Origin: Fusarium oxysporum f. sp. lycopersici 4287
Taxonomy: Eukaryota > Ascomycota > Sordariomycetes > Hypocreales > Nectriaceae
Reading direction: 5' to 3'
Assembly: GCF_000149955.1 (NCBI RefSeq)
Contig: NC_030987.1
Span: 1,427,387-1,491,386, forward strand
DNA: 64,000 bases
Shown: positions 20,701 to 33,618 of the stretch, piece by piece
Numbering within the stretch: position 1 is the stretch's first letter
How the letters are laid out: every line of letters begins with the position of its first letter
Notes under the pieces: model-generated
Told to the model about the DNA's origin: nothing
What the model saw: only the letters and a program-made list of their open reading frames with translations
The model's database searches: none
Translations under genes and position numbers: made by a program

Positions 20701-23700
20701 CATCATTCGAACGAGCTTGGCCGTTGCGTTCGGAAGATGGACCATGTGTGCCCTTGGTTGGGGGGTCACGCACCCGATGTCATGGCATTCTACAGAGATT
20801 CTAGAATCGTTCTAGAATAATTCTAGAGCAACTGCTAGTCTCATGCCGTGATACCTTGATCCTGCGGTCGCCTTAATCCCTCAGGTATTCGGAACCCGGA
20901 GACCTCGTGCTTTCCACGAGTCGCAACGTAATGCCCGAGGTCCGATTACGCATTAGCCGTCTGCTTCTGAGGTGGAATGCCGAGATTGTGAAAGTCTCCG
21001 AATTGCCTGACCATCGTGAGATAACTTCGCCGAACTCTTCAAGATGGCCCATGTTTATCGACGAGGCAGAGAAAAAGGCAACCGCTAATTTACGCGGAAC
21101 AGGCTCCAATACCGACCGAGTGTCCATGCGGATGCAGTAGCGGTTAGGCATGTGATTGATTTCATAAAATGCTTGCAAATAGCGGTCGTTATTACGTTTA
21201 TCGAGAGGCTGAGGATGTTCTCAGGACCCCCGAGAGCAGCCATGTTGTTCGAGTATTACGTGTGAATGATTCGGTTGCACAAAGGCATTGTAAATTCAAT
21301 TTACAAGTGTAAGTCATAGTGTAGTCCTAGTTCAATACGCCCCCCAAATGGATAAATGCGGGGATTGCTCCATTTGGGAGCTGTCAACTTACGGTGTGTA
21401 CCTGTAAGATTAAGATTACTGAACTGGACTGAACGCTTGAGCTCGTACATTTGAGGCCTGTCAATATAATGGATGTTACTTGAAATGTCTGAGGCCGCTC
21501 CAATGCTGGTCGAGGTAATACACGGATACGTGTCAGCGTGGCACTCAAGGGCAACCAAGACCTACAGGAATGGCACGGCAATGTCCTGCATCGATTAAAC
21601 TACCTTATAAAGATGCAGTGTAACTAATCCAAGGCCGGCTCGTGCCGCGTGATCAGTGCACCAAAAGTACCGGAGTCAACTGCAGCTGCAGCAGCTATTG
21701 AAGTGGAGGAGGTTTCATCTGCACTGCAAAGCGCTAGGCGCCGTCTCACTAGATCCTCGTAATTGGTGCTCGAGGGTACAGTAACCAACCAATGCACTAC
21801 AGCAGCAGGCTTCACATGATTCTTGCTGATCTGTACTCGACCGCCTCATTTCTTAAACTCGGTGAAGACTCGAGGCCGAATGAGGAAGCTTTGTCTCAGC
21901 CTTTTTGAAACCGGGTGATATCAGATGCGAATGCTTCGATCATCGTGAGCCTAATATTGCCATTTTGCATTGAATTGTGCTGTCCTGCGTAGGGCATGGC
22001 ATACTCGTCGCCTCACAACTTTTGGTTCGCCAAATGCGGCTCTGCTCTCTGACATCAACACAACAGCCAACACAATGAGGGGTAATGCAAGGGAGGGTAG
22101 CTTCTCACTCTCACTGCGACTGAATGTGACTATGACTGTTACACTCCAACGTCTTTTTACCCATGAAACGAAGGATGGTTCATGCAGTTTCCCGGCGCTT
22201 GTGCCTGTATCACCTCCCATGAATCCCCATCAATTATCGTGCGCAGTTGTACAGAGAAAATGAGTCTCGTCTGTTCTCGTCGGAACACACACTCACACAC
22301 TCACTCTCTGGGTAACACGCGCCCTCGGAAACCAGTTACTTCTTCGAATTAGGCGAATTCTTCGGTAAGCAAGCTCCGAGGCCGAATCGACACGATATGA
22401 ATCGTCCGTCGTTCTGCAAGGTCGTGGATCTGCGGCTGAGATGCATTACGCAGACGCATGCTCTAACGCGGGTGCCTTGTTTTTCTCACCTCCCTTCTCG
22501 CGGACTACCACTCACTCGCCCCGCCCGAGCAGTGCATCTACAGCGACGAGAACTTGCACTTTCGAGCACTTGTATGGAGATTATTGACCCTTTTTATCTT
22601 TAGGCACATGCGATGCCTGCAGAGCCGCATTGACACACGCAGGCCACAACCACCATCAAGAGCATCACCTACCAATAAAAGCGAAAGGCAACGAGTTGCC
22701 TTCCTGCCAAGCATCAGATTATACGTCATTGCACTTCTCAACAAATTCTCTCGTCTCCAGCTCCATGCACGAGGCAGAAAGGAGCATGGCATGACGTCCG
22801 TGAGATAATGACTCGCCGAGTAATTCTCGGATGCTGTATCTTATCGAGTTGCCCTATATGGAAGAATATTGTGAGGCTGTTGCGGTATTTTGAAAAAAAA
22901 AAAAAAAAAATCTCCATTGTAGTACTGAAAATGACTCAAGCGTGATAATATCTCTCAACTAGTCTGCTCAGATGGGGGCGGTGAGAGTCATTGCTGTGCA
23001 TGTGAGCTAAGAGACTTCATCAGGATGAAACAGAATTCACTGCTGTGGTTTGAAATAGATGGATCATGTTGGTTCAGAAGCGTAGTTGTCTGTAGTTCTG
23101 TCGTAATTCAAGAGGCATCACGCCCTACCATTTGGTCCACCATGAGGCAGTTGGGGACCCCAAATCGCTATTTGTAAATTCGAATGAAGAAGATTCTTCG
23201 GTCTTCGTTAAGACCCAGTTTGATAAATTATATATGTAGTAGCCAGGGGGTGTTGTCAAGATCGTGGTTGTGGTGATGGTGTTGAGTGTAACAATGGACA
23301 ACTTCACTTTTTCAATGACTTTAATTCTATCATTGTTCGACCTGTCCCTATCACTACCCAAAAGGCTTTCTCAATAGTATATCCTGCCTCATATCTTATG
23401 TTTGCTACACGTAGAATCATACCCAATATCCACGTCAAGCCAAAAATAGATTTCTAACACTTGGCTGGATGTAAGGCATTTAGATCCCAAACAACCTCTT
23501 ATATCTATGAAGAGATACCCATGAACATGCTCTATGATATTTTATGTGTATAGGAAGGGTTCAGACTGAAATCGAGTTAGCAAACCGTAGTAATGTCTAC
23601 CTTTCTGATGCTTCAGGCTGGGTATAGGGGTCTCAGACTGATTGGGACTCTGGCGATGCTAAGATGCCATTCCACCATATTTTCAAATTGAAACAAGATT

Positions 23701-25605
23701 GAGCTTCTTATTTTATTGATATCTATGTCTTTGGACGTGCAATCTAGAGTTCTGTTTCTGTTAATTGCAACCAGCGCAACATAACTTGAACGGAGAATGT
23801 AAGGCTAGACAGTTGCTATAGACCTATTTAACCTTTCATACTAAGAAGTTTAATTCTAAACCAGAATTGAGTCTCTATTTCTACTATAAGTTATGATGTT
23901 TACTTGCCGTATGTATCGAGTCTGTTGTACATGAAGCCTCTCCTTACTCACACACCAAACAAGCCGTAACTCCCCCATCAATCCACCATCAGCAGTAAAC
24001 AACACATTAAAAGGTATCAGTCTCATTACTCTGTTCTTGTTCTTTGATTTATGATTGGTTTTCATCTGGACAAGGCTGCGCTGCCCCTTATTATCACGAT
24101 CAGGCTATAGGGCAAACAGGGCTCTCGGCTACCTACCAACAACACCAGCCACCTTATATGGCAATACAACAGCTCATCACAGCACATACGACCACAGCTC
24201 GAAGAAAATACGGGATCCCGTCTGCTCTCCCATAGTCAAGCTTCGAAGCGCTGGATTAGTAGTTGGGTCGGTGACGACCAGCGAATCCCCGGTGTTGTAT
24301 GTTTTTTTGCATCATACTACAGCGCCCCTTTTTGTGTGGCACTGGGCCTTTGGCTCATGCAACTTATGTATAAGCTTCCCTGTCGACTACGGTATCGTTT
24401 AGTTTGTTTATAGCTGCTCTGTAATCACTCAACTTGGAGTGTACCTCGCTTAGCGTTCTCTTGTGGGGTTTTAGTTTTGTGCCGCCGTGAGCAATGGATG
24501 GTCACTAGACAACTTTATATTGACGTCTTCAGCCTGGACACGACAGCTCTACCTCTTCGGGATGTTCTGACGGGCGAGCAATTGCGAGGGACATTCTCGG
24601 CAATAGTCATCAGAACCTCTGATCATACCAGCCACTCATGCTTACCTTTCTAGGGGGGTGGTTGCACCTTTACCCGCGTAAGTCTCATCACAAGATCATC
24701 GTCTTTTTTTTTAAAAAAAAACTTGTGTCTTTCCGATACCTCGTTCACGCTCGATCGAGCTTATTCCAACCTCCAATGATCACGACAACTTCGCTCAGCA
24801 TCCAACGGCATAAACCAATGCTCAGTTCAGACTATTAGAACGCACCAAAGCCATCCTGTCTTCTTTCGTCTAGTGTCCCATCGGAATCTCCGAGAATACC
24901 ACAAGATGTCAACGACTCCTGCATCCAAAGCATCATAGACTTCCAGTCTGGTCTCTGGTAAACGCCCTATGGGCTTATGAGAGACGCCACTAATCTGTAC
25001 GTCGTTGGATCAACCTGTCTCCAATGTAAGACGCATCCTGACATGCCAGAATTGACGATGTCGTGCATTATACGAGGAGAATTCCATCTCTGATCAGCTA
25101 TCGGGCGTTTCTAAGTTCTCGTGTCGCTGAAATAGGGTTTATCCTTCAAACCGATTGTCCAGCTCGGGCCTATACCATATCGTAATAGCAAAGCCTCCCG
25201 CACGGGAGGCTGAGGCTGAAAGCCAGGCAAACGTCGATATCCTAGTTTTCTTTGTTTTCAAGGGTGCTCGATGTTTATTCTGTATGAGAATCAATATTGA
25301 TGAGTCTGATCATTGGCGGCCCAACGTAACCGTGTGTCCCAACTTGAGGTGATCTACTTAAACCAGTTCCGTTCCCCAAGATTCTTCGCACAGGGTCAGC
25401 CATAACCGTTCATTTGATCGAAACTCTCACTCTGCCTCGTTCAAAGGATCATACTCTACCCTGCTGATGCACTGTGAGGCATAAAGAATTGCGCGATAGC
25501 TCACCTGGACATCTGATATCGTTTTGCTCAAGCCTAGCATGAAGCTCTTCGCTCCTGGCATTGAGTCGTTCGTTTCAACCCACAGCGTACCTGTTCTTCG
25601 AGCAA
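17789..25605. other. Gene-poor region, no confident gene
   Basis: About 7.8 kb. ORFs are short and unrecognised. A set of minus-strand open stretches between about 21815 and 20873 (for example 21178-20873, 101 codons) reads protein-like but I could not join them into a gene or match a family. A possible LTR-type fragment lies near 20440-20510. An A18 run (22894-22911) and AT-rich DNA around 23.2-24.1 kb are present. An 11-bp tandem repeat is described separately. Confidence 0.5.
20788..20831. repeat. Four-unit 11-bp tandem repeat with TTCTAGAA cores
   Basis: Four successive 11-bp units begin TTCTACAGAGA, TTCTAGAATCG, TTCTAGAATAA and TTCTAGAGCAA. Two units contain a perfect TTCTAGAA palindrome, which also fits the TTCnnGAA half-site pair of heat-shock elements, but the 11-bp period differs from the 5-bp module of canonical elements. 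Confidence 0.75.
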
Positions 25606-27502
25606 ATGATGGAACTGGCTATCAAGTATGTCTAACAAACCATTCTCCCTGCATTGGGTGTTAACGTCTGTGGAAGCACACTTCGACTCCTTTTCGGTAC
25701 TGATCCACCGACTTCACCTTTCTCCGAGTTGGACTTACTTTGCATTAACCAAAAGGTTATACACACATCAGTCGACGAGAAAGATGTTGTCCTACACTGT
25801 CACTTGCTGGAGCACTTCGTTTCAATCAAGCGAAAAACTGACATCTGGGCTATGAGGCATAGGATTGATCCAGCCGCAGCATGGACATGCTACATCAATA
25901 TGGGCGTTCGCCGACTACTAGATTGGTTCAAGGCGTCGCATGGTGGCCACATTGACCTGAACAGAGACATTCCTCCCCTTGATGTTCTTCTCGTATGGCA
26001 TGCATTCTTGCAAGACCCAGTTGCATGGGGTGACTTTATCGAGGAGTCTCAACTATTCTTTTCTCAGTGGAACCCCGACGAATTGGTGTGTATTGCCGAC
26101 TGCTCTGATGTTCAGGATATCAGCAATTAACTCTTCTTAGTTAAGAGCTCTTGACGGCAACAGGCAGGGATTGTTTGAGCCTTCGCCGGAGTGCATGGAC
26201 AGGATCAACCGTGTGTACCACGAGGCAGATACCCGCAGCCTCATGAACATGTCGGTAGATCATGTCTTCTCCGCCAGTCCCAATGAAATGACTCAAGAGG
26301 TGATTCGACTATTCTCCCAGAAGCGACTGAACCATACCGCCATGACGCCAAGAGGTCAACAGAGATTCTTTTACGACTTCCATAAAGCCGTCCAGCGTCA
26401 GCTTGACCTCGCAGAACAAGATGTCAAGTTCTCCTGGCATCGCATATACGTGTCCCGTGAGGATAACGAGCGGGCGTTGAAGCCCGCCATCCAGCGCTAC
26501 CGGAGGCTCTTCACTCTGGAGAAGTTCAGAGAGGAGATCGGATACTGGCGGTTCGAATATCCAGATCATATTCGATTTACCGATTTCGATATCCATCTCG
26601 TCTGGAGAACGCACAAGCTCGCGCCCCAGAAATATGAGCGGTTCTGTATCAATTACTTCGGTGGCCTCGTATACATGATTCCGGATCCCCCTGATAACCA
26701 GGAGGTGGGGATCTCCCGCCGCAATAGTAAGGATCAGATCTACGAGCACTTGTTTGGCGAGGAGTATGCCTTGTGTCTCTGTTGGCCATGTGTCAAGGGA
26801 AGAATGGACAAGCCTCCAGGCTGGCGCTATTTCAAGCGGCTGGCCAGGCCAGTGGTGAAGACACAGTTGGCAGCGGAGATGGACCGTCGCCGCGCCGCAG
26901 CTGTGAGCATTCCTCTGGACTTTGCTGAGAAGCAATGTCGCAAATGTGGCTCTCACCCCCGGAGACATTGTCGAAAGAAGGACATGATTGAAGCCTCAGC
27001 AACAAAGTCTATGACTCTTAGGCGCTCAGTGTCCGATCGCATTCCGACGCCTGGAACATCAATCACCTCTCCCTACACTCTTAGTCGGAACGATCCCTTC
27101 CCTGTTTCGTTCAGAGACTTAGGAATATCTCCGTTTCGTTCTGAGATTCTGGACCAAACCCATCTGCAGTCTCCTTCGCCTTCAGCAGCATCAGTTTCGG
27201 TGACTCTAGAGCCTACAAAGAGAAACAGAAACATGGACCTCCAAACCTGCAATCGAAGCCATAATACTACCCCTGACCTCACCGTCGCATCTACACACTC
27301 AGGCGACAGCGATATCGAAATCGGCCCCAGTTACTATACCCTGACAAAAACCCTGAGCATGTATCAGATATCTGCAGACGCGAATGAATTCACTCCACGT
27401 ACCAGCAACAGGAATGCCGATGCAACAACCGATGATCCACGAGATGGATCTAATGTTCCAACATCAAATGGCCCAGAGCCCGGGGCGTGGTTAGCTGGTT
27501 AA
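25606..27502 (+). CDS. GRDP-like (glycine-rich domain-containing, DUF1399) protein
   Basis: Proposed exons 25606-25625, 25677-26085 and 26168-27502, about 587 residues. The core carries the family hallmark RDIPPLDVLLVWHAFLQDP (after DWFKASHGGHIDLN) and a second copy-like motif IRFTDFDIHLVWRTHKLAPQ, which resemble the repeated D-hhLhWH-hh-P motifs of GRDP/DUF1399 proteins. After FCINYFGGLVY the sequence has a Cys-rich patch (CLCWPC, and CRKCGSHPRRHCRKK) that could bind metal, then a Ser/Thr-rich disordered tail of about 160 residues. The second intron (26086-26167, GTGTGT donor) removes a stretch with a stop codon and joins DEL to GLFEPSPE. The 5' end is the weak point: exon 1 is tiny, and the open frame continues upstream to a stop at 25540, so another upstream exon ending before 25545 is possible. 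Plant relatives are linked to stress and development; fungal function is unknown. Confidence 0.75.
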
Positions 27503-30500
27503 AGTTGCAGTATGTTAGTTACCAGCCACGGCGGAGGCTATCGATGATGGACGTTTCACTAGCATTGCTGGGGACGGTAATTACCAAGAGGTACTGTAGT
27601 TACTCTAGAGATAGACTTAAAACTGCCTTGTTCGAGTCGACGAGCTGGTCGCCCAATACAGCTCTCGTGTTTCTCCACCTTAGCCAGTTATGAGTGACCC
27701 GACGTGAAACTTGAGAGGAACGTGAAATATTGACTGATTAGAGTGTTTGTCTCTGGCCACACGCATCGATGATTCAGAGTGAGGTCAACCAGGTGCGTCT
27801 TGAATCTTGACTCGGTGGCTTCTTAGTGCCTTGGGCCAAAGTCTCGACTCGTGTTCATTTGCTTGTCCTTAACCTCGCATAAGACACAAGGTGCATTAGT
27901 GTAAGCTGGTATATGTACTGTAACGTCTGGGGGGGGGCTATATCATAGCACGTCTCAAAACTTACAGGTCATTTGGGATCTACGTTGGTAGTCTCAAGGG
28001 GAATAATGGCGACTAGCCAACGGCGGCTAAAGGCATCCCCGCCCTTTCTCTGCCTCACAGCTCCATGTGATATCTGAGACATGCAGCACACCGAGGGAGC
28101 ACAACCACACACAAGAGCTGGGACTATCGATCGGTAGGGCACGGCCACCGGCATAAGGCCCGACCCATTGACGGAAACAATCACACACATAAACGTTTAT
28201 GTATGTGTATGTACGAAGGTCAATGCGTGCCGTTGGTTGTGCAGAAGACATGTATTTACCAACTCCCGGGGCCAGTAAAAAAGCAATATTGTGCATCCTC
28301 CAGAATGGCCTGTCTGTATACTAGCAGTTATTTTGTGGAATGTGCTGTTCCATCTGCTGCAGGCTGTCACTGATCCTCTCATTGTCGTTGTTTTTCTTTT
28401 TTACCACTGACAGAATTTGACTTTCGTCCCTGGAATTAGTCATGGTATTCTTGTACCACATCAAGATACATCGAGAAAAAGCAATATGAAACGGTCGTAC
28501 GATGGGGGCAAGCAACCGCATATGAACAGGGAGCAAAATGTCCAACAAAAGTAACCATGATTCATGGCTTAGACTCAAACATGGGAGATTCGAAATTTTC
28601 TCATTGGAGTACCAATCGTTCTCTAAACATGACTAGTTTTCTCTCAGCGTCGAATATGGCTTCGCTCACCAGTCATAGGTAAACATCCTCGGAATGCATT
28701 CAAGCCATGGCTGTGATAATCAACAGCTATGAATAGCAGTCGGCGCTAACATGTGTCAAGACGTTGCATCCGTTCAATACCATTCCCTTCTCCATCACCA
28801 CATGCCACTGGAGTTGTCTTTTGACTGCACTCCACAGATGCTTACTACGCCCTGCCATGAGGTGGCTGGCAAATAGTTTTCATCACTTTTGTCAAGATTG
28901 CATTGTCTCAAGACCATGTTTTTCGCGGAAAGGTTTTGACTGATAGTCACAAACGGCGTGGTAAGCCACATGGAAATAATCCCAGTCATGAGCAAGGGGG
29001 CACATTCAACGGTCCCGGAAGAATCCCGTCAACGGACCGTGGTAAGCGCCAAACCGATGTTCTCCCTTTGATGAATTGAGGCGTCAGCAACTGAAGTGGT
29101 ATGGCTGTTGCTATAGCTGTTTCCAATGAAACACATAGGGGGCCAGGACCGACATCCGCTGATTGCCGACCAACTGCTCCCGAGACTAATAGTGCATGTT
29201 TTTCAATTTGTGTATCATGGACGATGGCAGATTGTAGTCAAATGTCCGAATACCTACCGTAGTCGCAGTCTTGTGAAACAACACCACTCCAGGTCGTTGG
29301 TGGGTTTAGCTAATAACGAACAGGGTTATATGTCGGTCGCAAGCGATCTCCAGCAGCGGGTTCCTTCAAAAGCGCTTATTAGCAACATGGGGTGCTTGAA
29401 ACAGTTTTCGTACATAAATAGCTCGGCAGCAAACATCGTAGAGCTCCCTGGTATTGATGTTGCGTTGAGACTATCGAGTGGCTGTTGTGAGCGGCGAAGG
29501 GTGCGCATCATTGAGATGCCAGCATCGAGATTCGGTCTCACAAGACTGCAACGCTGTCGTCGACTGGCTAATGCCCCCAAGACTTGTTGGTGTCAGCAAG
29601 GAGGTATCTGAAATGTGACAGTGTTGAACTTCGGGGTGGTTCTCCCCCCATGATCGTCCCTTGCCGCCCTTTTGAGCTGCCTTGTTGAGCCTGGCAGAGT
29701 TAACGTGTCTCCGCCACAATGGTGCATCTGGAGATCATCCCAAACCCAGTGGAAACATCGTCTTTTCGCGTGTGGGTGTTCAATTGCACATCTTGTGAGA
29801 TGGTTGGCATCAAGATCAGGTAGTCGGACAACCATCTCCACGCGATCTTTCCTTTCTACGACATTGCGGGCCGTAATCCTATTTAGCCGTCGAACTCGGC
29901 TTGATTGCAACAGACGCATGACTCTTCTCGCAACCCACAGCATTATCTTTGCGACGTCCTACTTGAGAAAGAGGATATGTTCTCGGCGAATCTTCAAGAT
30001 TGCCTGCAGATCCTTTGAACGGCATTTCACTAGAAGGATTTTGGTCTTTTGCAGGATTCGCGTGATAGTCCTTGTACGTTTTCACCTTAGGTAGTTGAAA
30101 GGAGACATGGTGTTTGAATGACATAAACACAGACAATCATGATCTGAAACTGGCGTATATGAGGTTGCGATCGAACATGTTTACTCTTGACAGCAACGTA
30201 GTGAGGTTTCTCGGCATGGGAGATGACGTGGAAGACGATTGGTATCCCCCAAACGTTTCTCTGGGGCACCCCCTGAACTGATCCTGATCCTGCGGCAACC
30301 GAGATCACAGCATGCTACACACCCGCTAGTGATGCTGTGGTAAGCTCAACGGCCCGAGTTTGAGCATTTGGGGATTGGCAGCAAGGGCAATAACTGGGAA
30401 CAGTTCGAAGTGACTATTCTGAAAGGGGAGAGCTCAGAAGAGCCTAATGCAATGTCCCCATTTGGTCAACCCATGAAGTTGACAGAACCAGTCCTTGACA

Positions 30501-31499
30501 CTCACTCGCTCAAGAACGAATCGCCATGCCACCCAGCCGTGCGTCCAAGGACGAGAACCGGAGGCTCTTCTTTGGCAGATCCTGAGTCGGCAAAGCTGGG
30601 TTAAGGGTCTGACGTCCCGACGATCCTTTAGGCGATGGACTGATTTGAGAAGAGACAGAGTCCGTGGCGGGAAGTGCCGTTCATGGAGACCCTTGGAGAA
30701 AGGCTTATGTTGCGCTTTATAACATGGGACGAAGTCGATCAAGTTTCCTTTGACACGGACCAGAGTTACCCGAACAGGCAATCTTGTCGTGGTGTGGGGG
30801 GGAATAACGGTCGACGAGGTTAGGGGCGCCAGACTCTCGGGCAAGGGATCGAAAGCTGGCAGATGGCAAGAGCATGTCCTGTAGCCGCAACGCCAACCAT
30901 AACAAAAGTCCAAAACGGAACAAGCCGGTAGACAGGAAATGAACCTATTCTAGAATCGGGATTCTGCTCGCCAGAATGGAGTTAGTAAAGTGGATGAAGC
31001 CGAGCATCATGAGGGTTCCAGCAAGGTCGGAGGATGCAGATAAGAGGCGTAGTTCATTTCGTGTATGACCTCCGTAGTAGCGTTTGCTGACTTCGCCTTG
31101 CGTGCAACAGGGCCCAGCCAGGAACGCCAAGTGCTGTATGTGATATGATTAACGTATTTATGTATCCGTAGCTCTGTCACAATATCTAACCATGGCTGGT
31201 AGGCACACACAGACTGAGATAGAGTAATGTACTACTGGCTGTACTTTGAGTTGGAAGGGGTCTCGCATTGTCGGCCCGTGATTGATCAACCTCGGCAGTC
31301 GTGCTAGCGCAGCCCGTTCAGATGCCAGAAACCAGAAGCCCAACCGAAGCCTTGGAGCGCAGTGCTAAAGCCGGTGACACTTTAGTGCTGTTAGCGCTGT
31401 AGTGACACTGAGTCCTGTTAAGCCTCAACCCCAAAGACGCGCCCGCGTGTATTGGGGGGGGCTAGGGCAGGACAGAAAGCGGAACTTCCACCTTGGTCC

Positions 31500-31740
31500 A
31501 AGTCTAACAGAGACGCAAGAGATTAAAATCAGGCCACCATGACGAGTGGAGGTAGGGCGAACGGGGGTGCGTCGAGGTGCGCAGCCCCCAACTCCAAATC
31601 GAGTCTATGGCAGACTCTTGCTGATGAGCTGGCGCACAGCGGAGTATGAATGCACGAATGGACGCCTGGACGGTGTTGATGGCGAAATCGAGAACGTAAA
31701 CGCCGATAACTGCGACCACAATAGTTGTTGTATTCACATC
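31500..31740 (-). pseudogene. Fragment of a sucrose/alpha-glucoside (GPH/SUT-type) transporter
   Basis: Reading minus from 31740, the frame gives VAVIGVYVLDFAINTVQASI then RAFILRCAPAHQQE. This is the fourth/fifth transmembrane region of fungal sucrose transporters of the glycoside-pentoside-hexuronide type, where the family has YVLDFxINTVQAxxRAxIVDxxPxxQQ. After HQQES the family would continue with the NAWASR loop, but here the frame turns into unrelated sequence and stops near 31504. No start, no N-terminal three membrane helices and no intact C-terminal half are present nearby. It begins within a few bases of the end of a chitinase fragment. I read it as a dead fragment; scattered hydrophobic stretches down to about 30.4 kb may be further eroded parts. 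Confidence 0.6.
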
Positions 31741-31917
31741 TTTAGACTATAGAGTTGAGCGTGATGCCCAGCCTTTGGAGTCCACGAACCAAAGAAATCG
31801 TAGGCCATCAAGTTGATAAAGTCCAAGTATTCGGCGATCTGTGGTTGCGCATTTTAGTCATATTTTGCGATGCCATACAATCCCTCATTGCCCAGATAGA
31901 CGTTGAGGCTTGCTATA
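31737..31917 (-). pseudogene. Fragment of a GH18 chitinase
   Basis: Minus-strand frame 31853-31737 reads [20 protein letters not shown] then [10 protein letters not shown]. The [12 protein letters not shown] block is a GH18 signature strand (the MxYD part contributes catalytic Tyr and Asp to substrate binding), and WTPKxGHHAQLY follows it in fungal chitinases. A TAA at 31856-31854 interrupts the same frame just upstream, beyond which weak coding remnants run to about 31917. The DxxDxDxE catalytic motif that normally lies about 60-80 residues upstream is not visible. No intact chitinase is present, so this is gene debris. Confidence 0.7.
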
Positions 31918-33600
31918 CGTTGATCGAAAAGTACGATGGTGTTCAGCGATCTCGATAGTGGCTGAGTGGTGCTTGTTCTACCGACTTGGATAAGCAAACG
32001 AGGCAGCGAGGCACCTGATTGTCAAGGCTCGGACAATCCTGAATCATGCGGATGAGTTCAGGCAGCATTGTAGCGCATGCCATGATTCAGCTGTGAGGCT
32101 GCTTCGAGGTCCGTGTTGATTGTGTCCCGAGCTTTGCAACTGACTGACTGGGTTGACTCTGTAGTAGCTGTCTGTGTCCTTCCCCAAGGAACATCCCCAT
32201 CATGAGTTTTGATGAAGCAGGTTAGAGCCAGTCTCTGAGATAAGATCTGACTAATCATCCAGTAAACAACTGAACAAGATTCAGGTCTCTTTTTCGCATC
32301 GTGCGAAAGCGAACCCGAGCCGTAGGTGTCATTAATAATGCCCGTCAAGTAAGACAATTAAGCCTGTTTAATTCCATTCCATTAGATTCCCCGTATTACG
32401 CTTATTCTATACCTCCAGGCGTTTCAGGGCGTAAGTTCGCTTAACGTCCGGGTAAGACATGTGCCGACAATGCTGTCCTAAAGGTTGTAGGCGAGGTGTG
32501 GTGGCTGTCAAGTACCAACGCCAACCTCCACTGGGCTGCTGCGATCCACTGAGAGCGGCATTTCTGCAAGCATCTCGTTTTGGCGGTGGTGTTGATGATA
32601 ATGGGAAAGAACCAACTGTCTAATGCATTTCCATGATTCAATACCCTTTCCTCACCGTGCACATTCCACAATCCGATCCGATGCTAATAAACTCCCTTGC
32701 ATTGCATCACATCTCACAATCACATCAGCCATTGAGGGAGGTGCAACTAATACCCGTGTCTCAGGCTGAGGTAATCAATCACTTTTCCCTTCTCCTCTCC
32801 CCCAAATTGAATCCTTTCTTTGTCGCCAACATTGACTCTGTTGAACCTAGCATCTCTCGGCAGGGTAGGGCAGCGAGCTGAATTGACCGATCGACAGATT
32901 TTCTTCAAGCCAAAAACCTTGTTCTCCTATCGACGAGTTCTGGAAGTGACCCTGGCAACCTTGACTAGCATCTCACCAATCAAGTTTCCCACAATCGAAC
33001 CAGATTCCACCAACTTCATCATCCCGCTTTGCTTGCCGGTCGGCTGGTACCCAAGCTAATTTCGGTATATACGTAATCCGCGTGTCCTGTGCACGTTCAT
33101 GTGAAACTAATGCGCTGGTCTGCTCATACTACCCGTCGATTAATAGCTCCCTTGGGTTCACCAAGCAAATGCCGAATGCGCCCCCAAAGCCCCTTTCTAC
33201 GACGGAGGTTCTGGTCTTTGGCCGACCAACCTACTGATTCTACTTGGAATAAGGATCAAGGTGGATTCATTCACATTACTCCCACTAGGTAGTGTTTCGA
33301 TGCAAGACAAGGCTAACCACGAACGTGTTGACATAGATCCCGAATACTAAGTCCGGTAAACCCGTTGTCATGTTCTTCCGCCGACAGACACGCTATGTGA
33401 CTTTCGACAACCTTCTGTTGCGATCATCTGCTCACCACCCAGAAACCAGATCGGCTTGTGGCTGTTTTTACACCGACCACATCAGTAACAAAATATGTTT
33501 CAGCTGTTACGTCACTGTTTAAGTTTCGCGAACATCGCAATTCGCGTTAGATATCTGTTTTTGTGCAATCGCAGCTACTGCCTCTGAGAGTATTTGTCTG

Positions 33601-33618
33601 TTCAAACAGCTGTTTGAA
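33601..33618. other. 18-bp perfect palindrome
   Basis: TTCAAACAGCTGTTTGAA equals its own reverse complement and has an E-box-like CAGCTG centre. It lies in gene-free DNA about 3.2 kb upstream of the MtfA-like gene. Around one such 18-mer in four windows of this size is expected by chance, so this alone is weak. Confidence 0.5.

Noticed and set aside
29126..29611. 161-codon plus-strand ORF
   Set aside because: Contains no motif and competes with open frames on the opposite strand; the area looks like eroded DNA.
30434..30913. 159-codon minus-strand ORF downstream of the transporter fragment
   Set aside because: I looked for the C-terminal half of the transporter here. Hydrophobicity is suggestive but no family motif is readable, so I do not annotate it.
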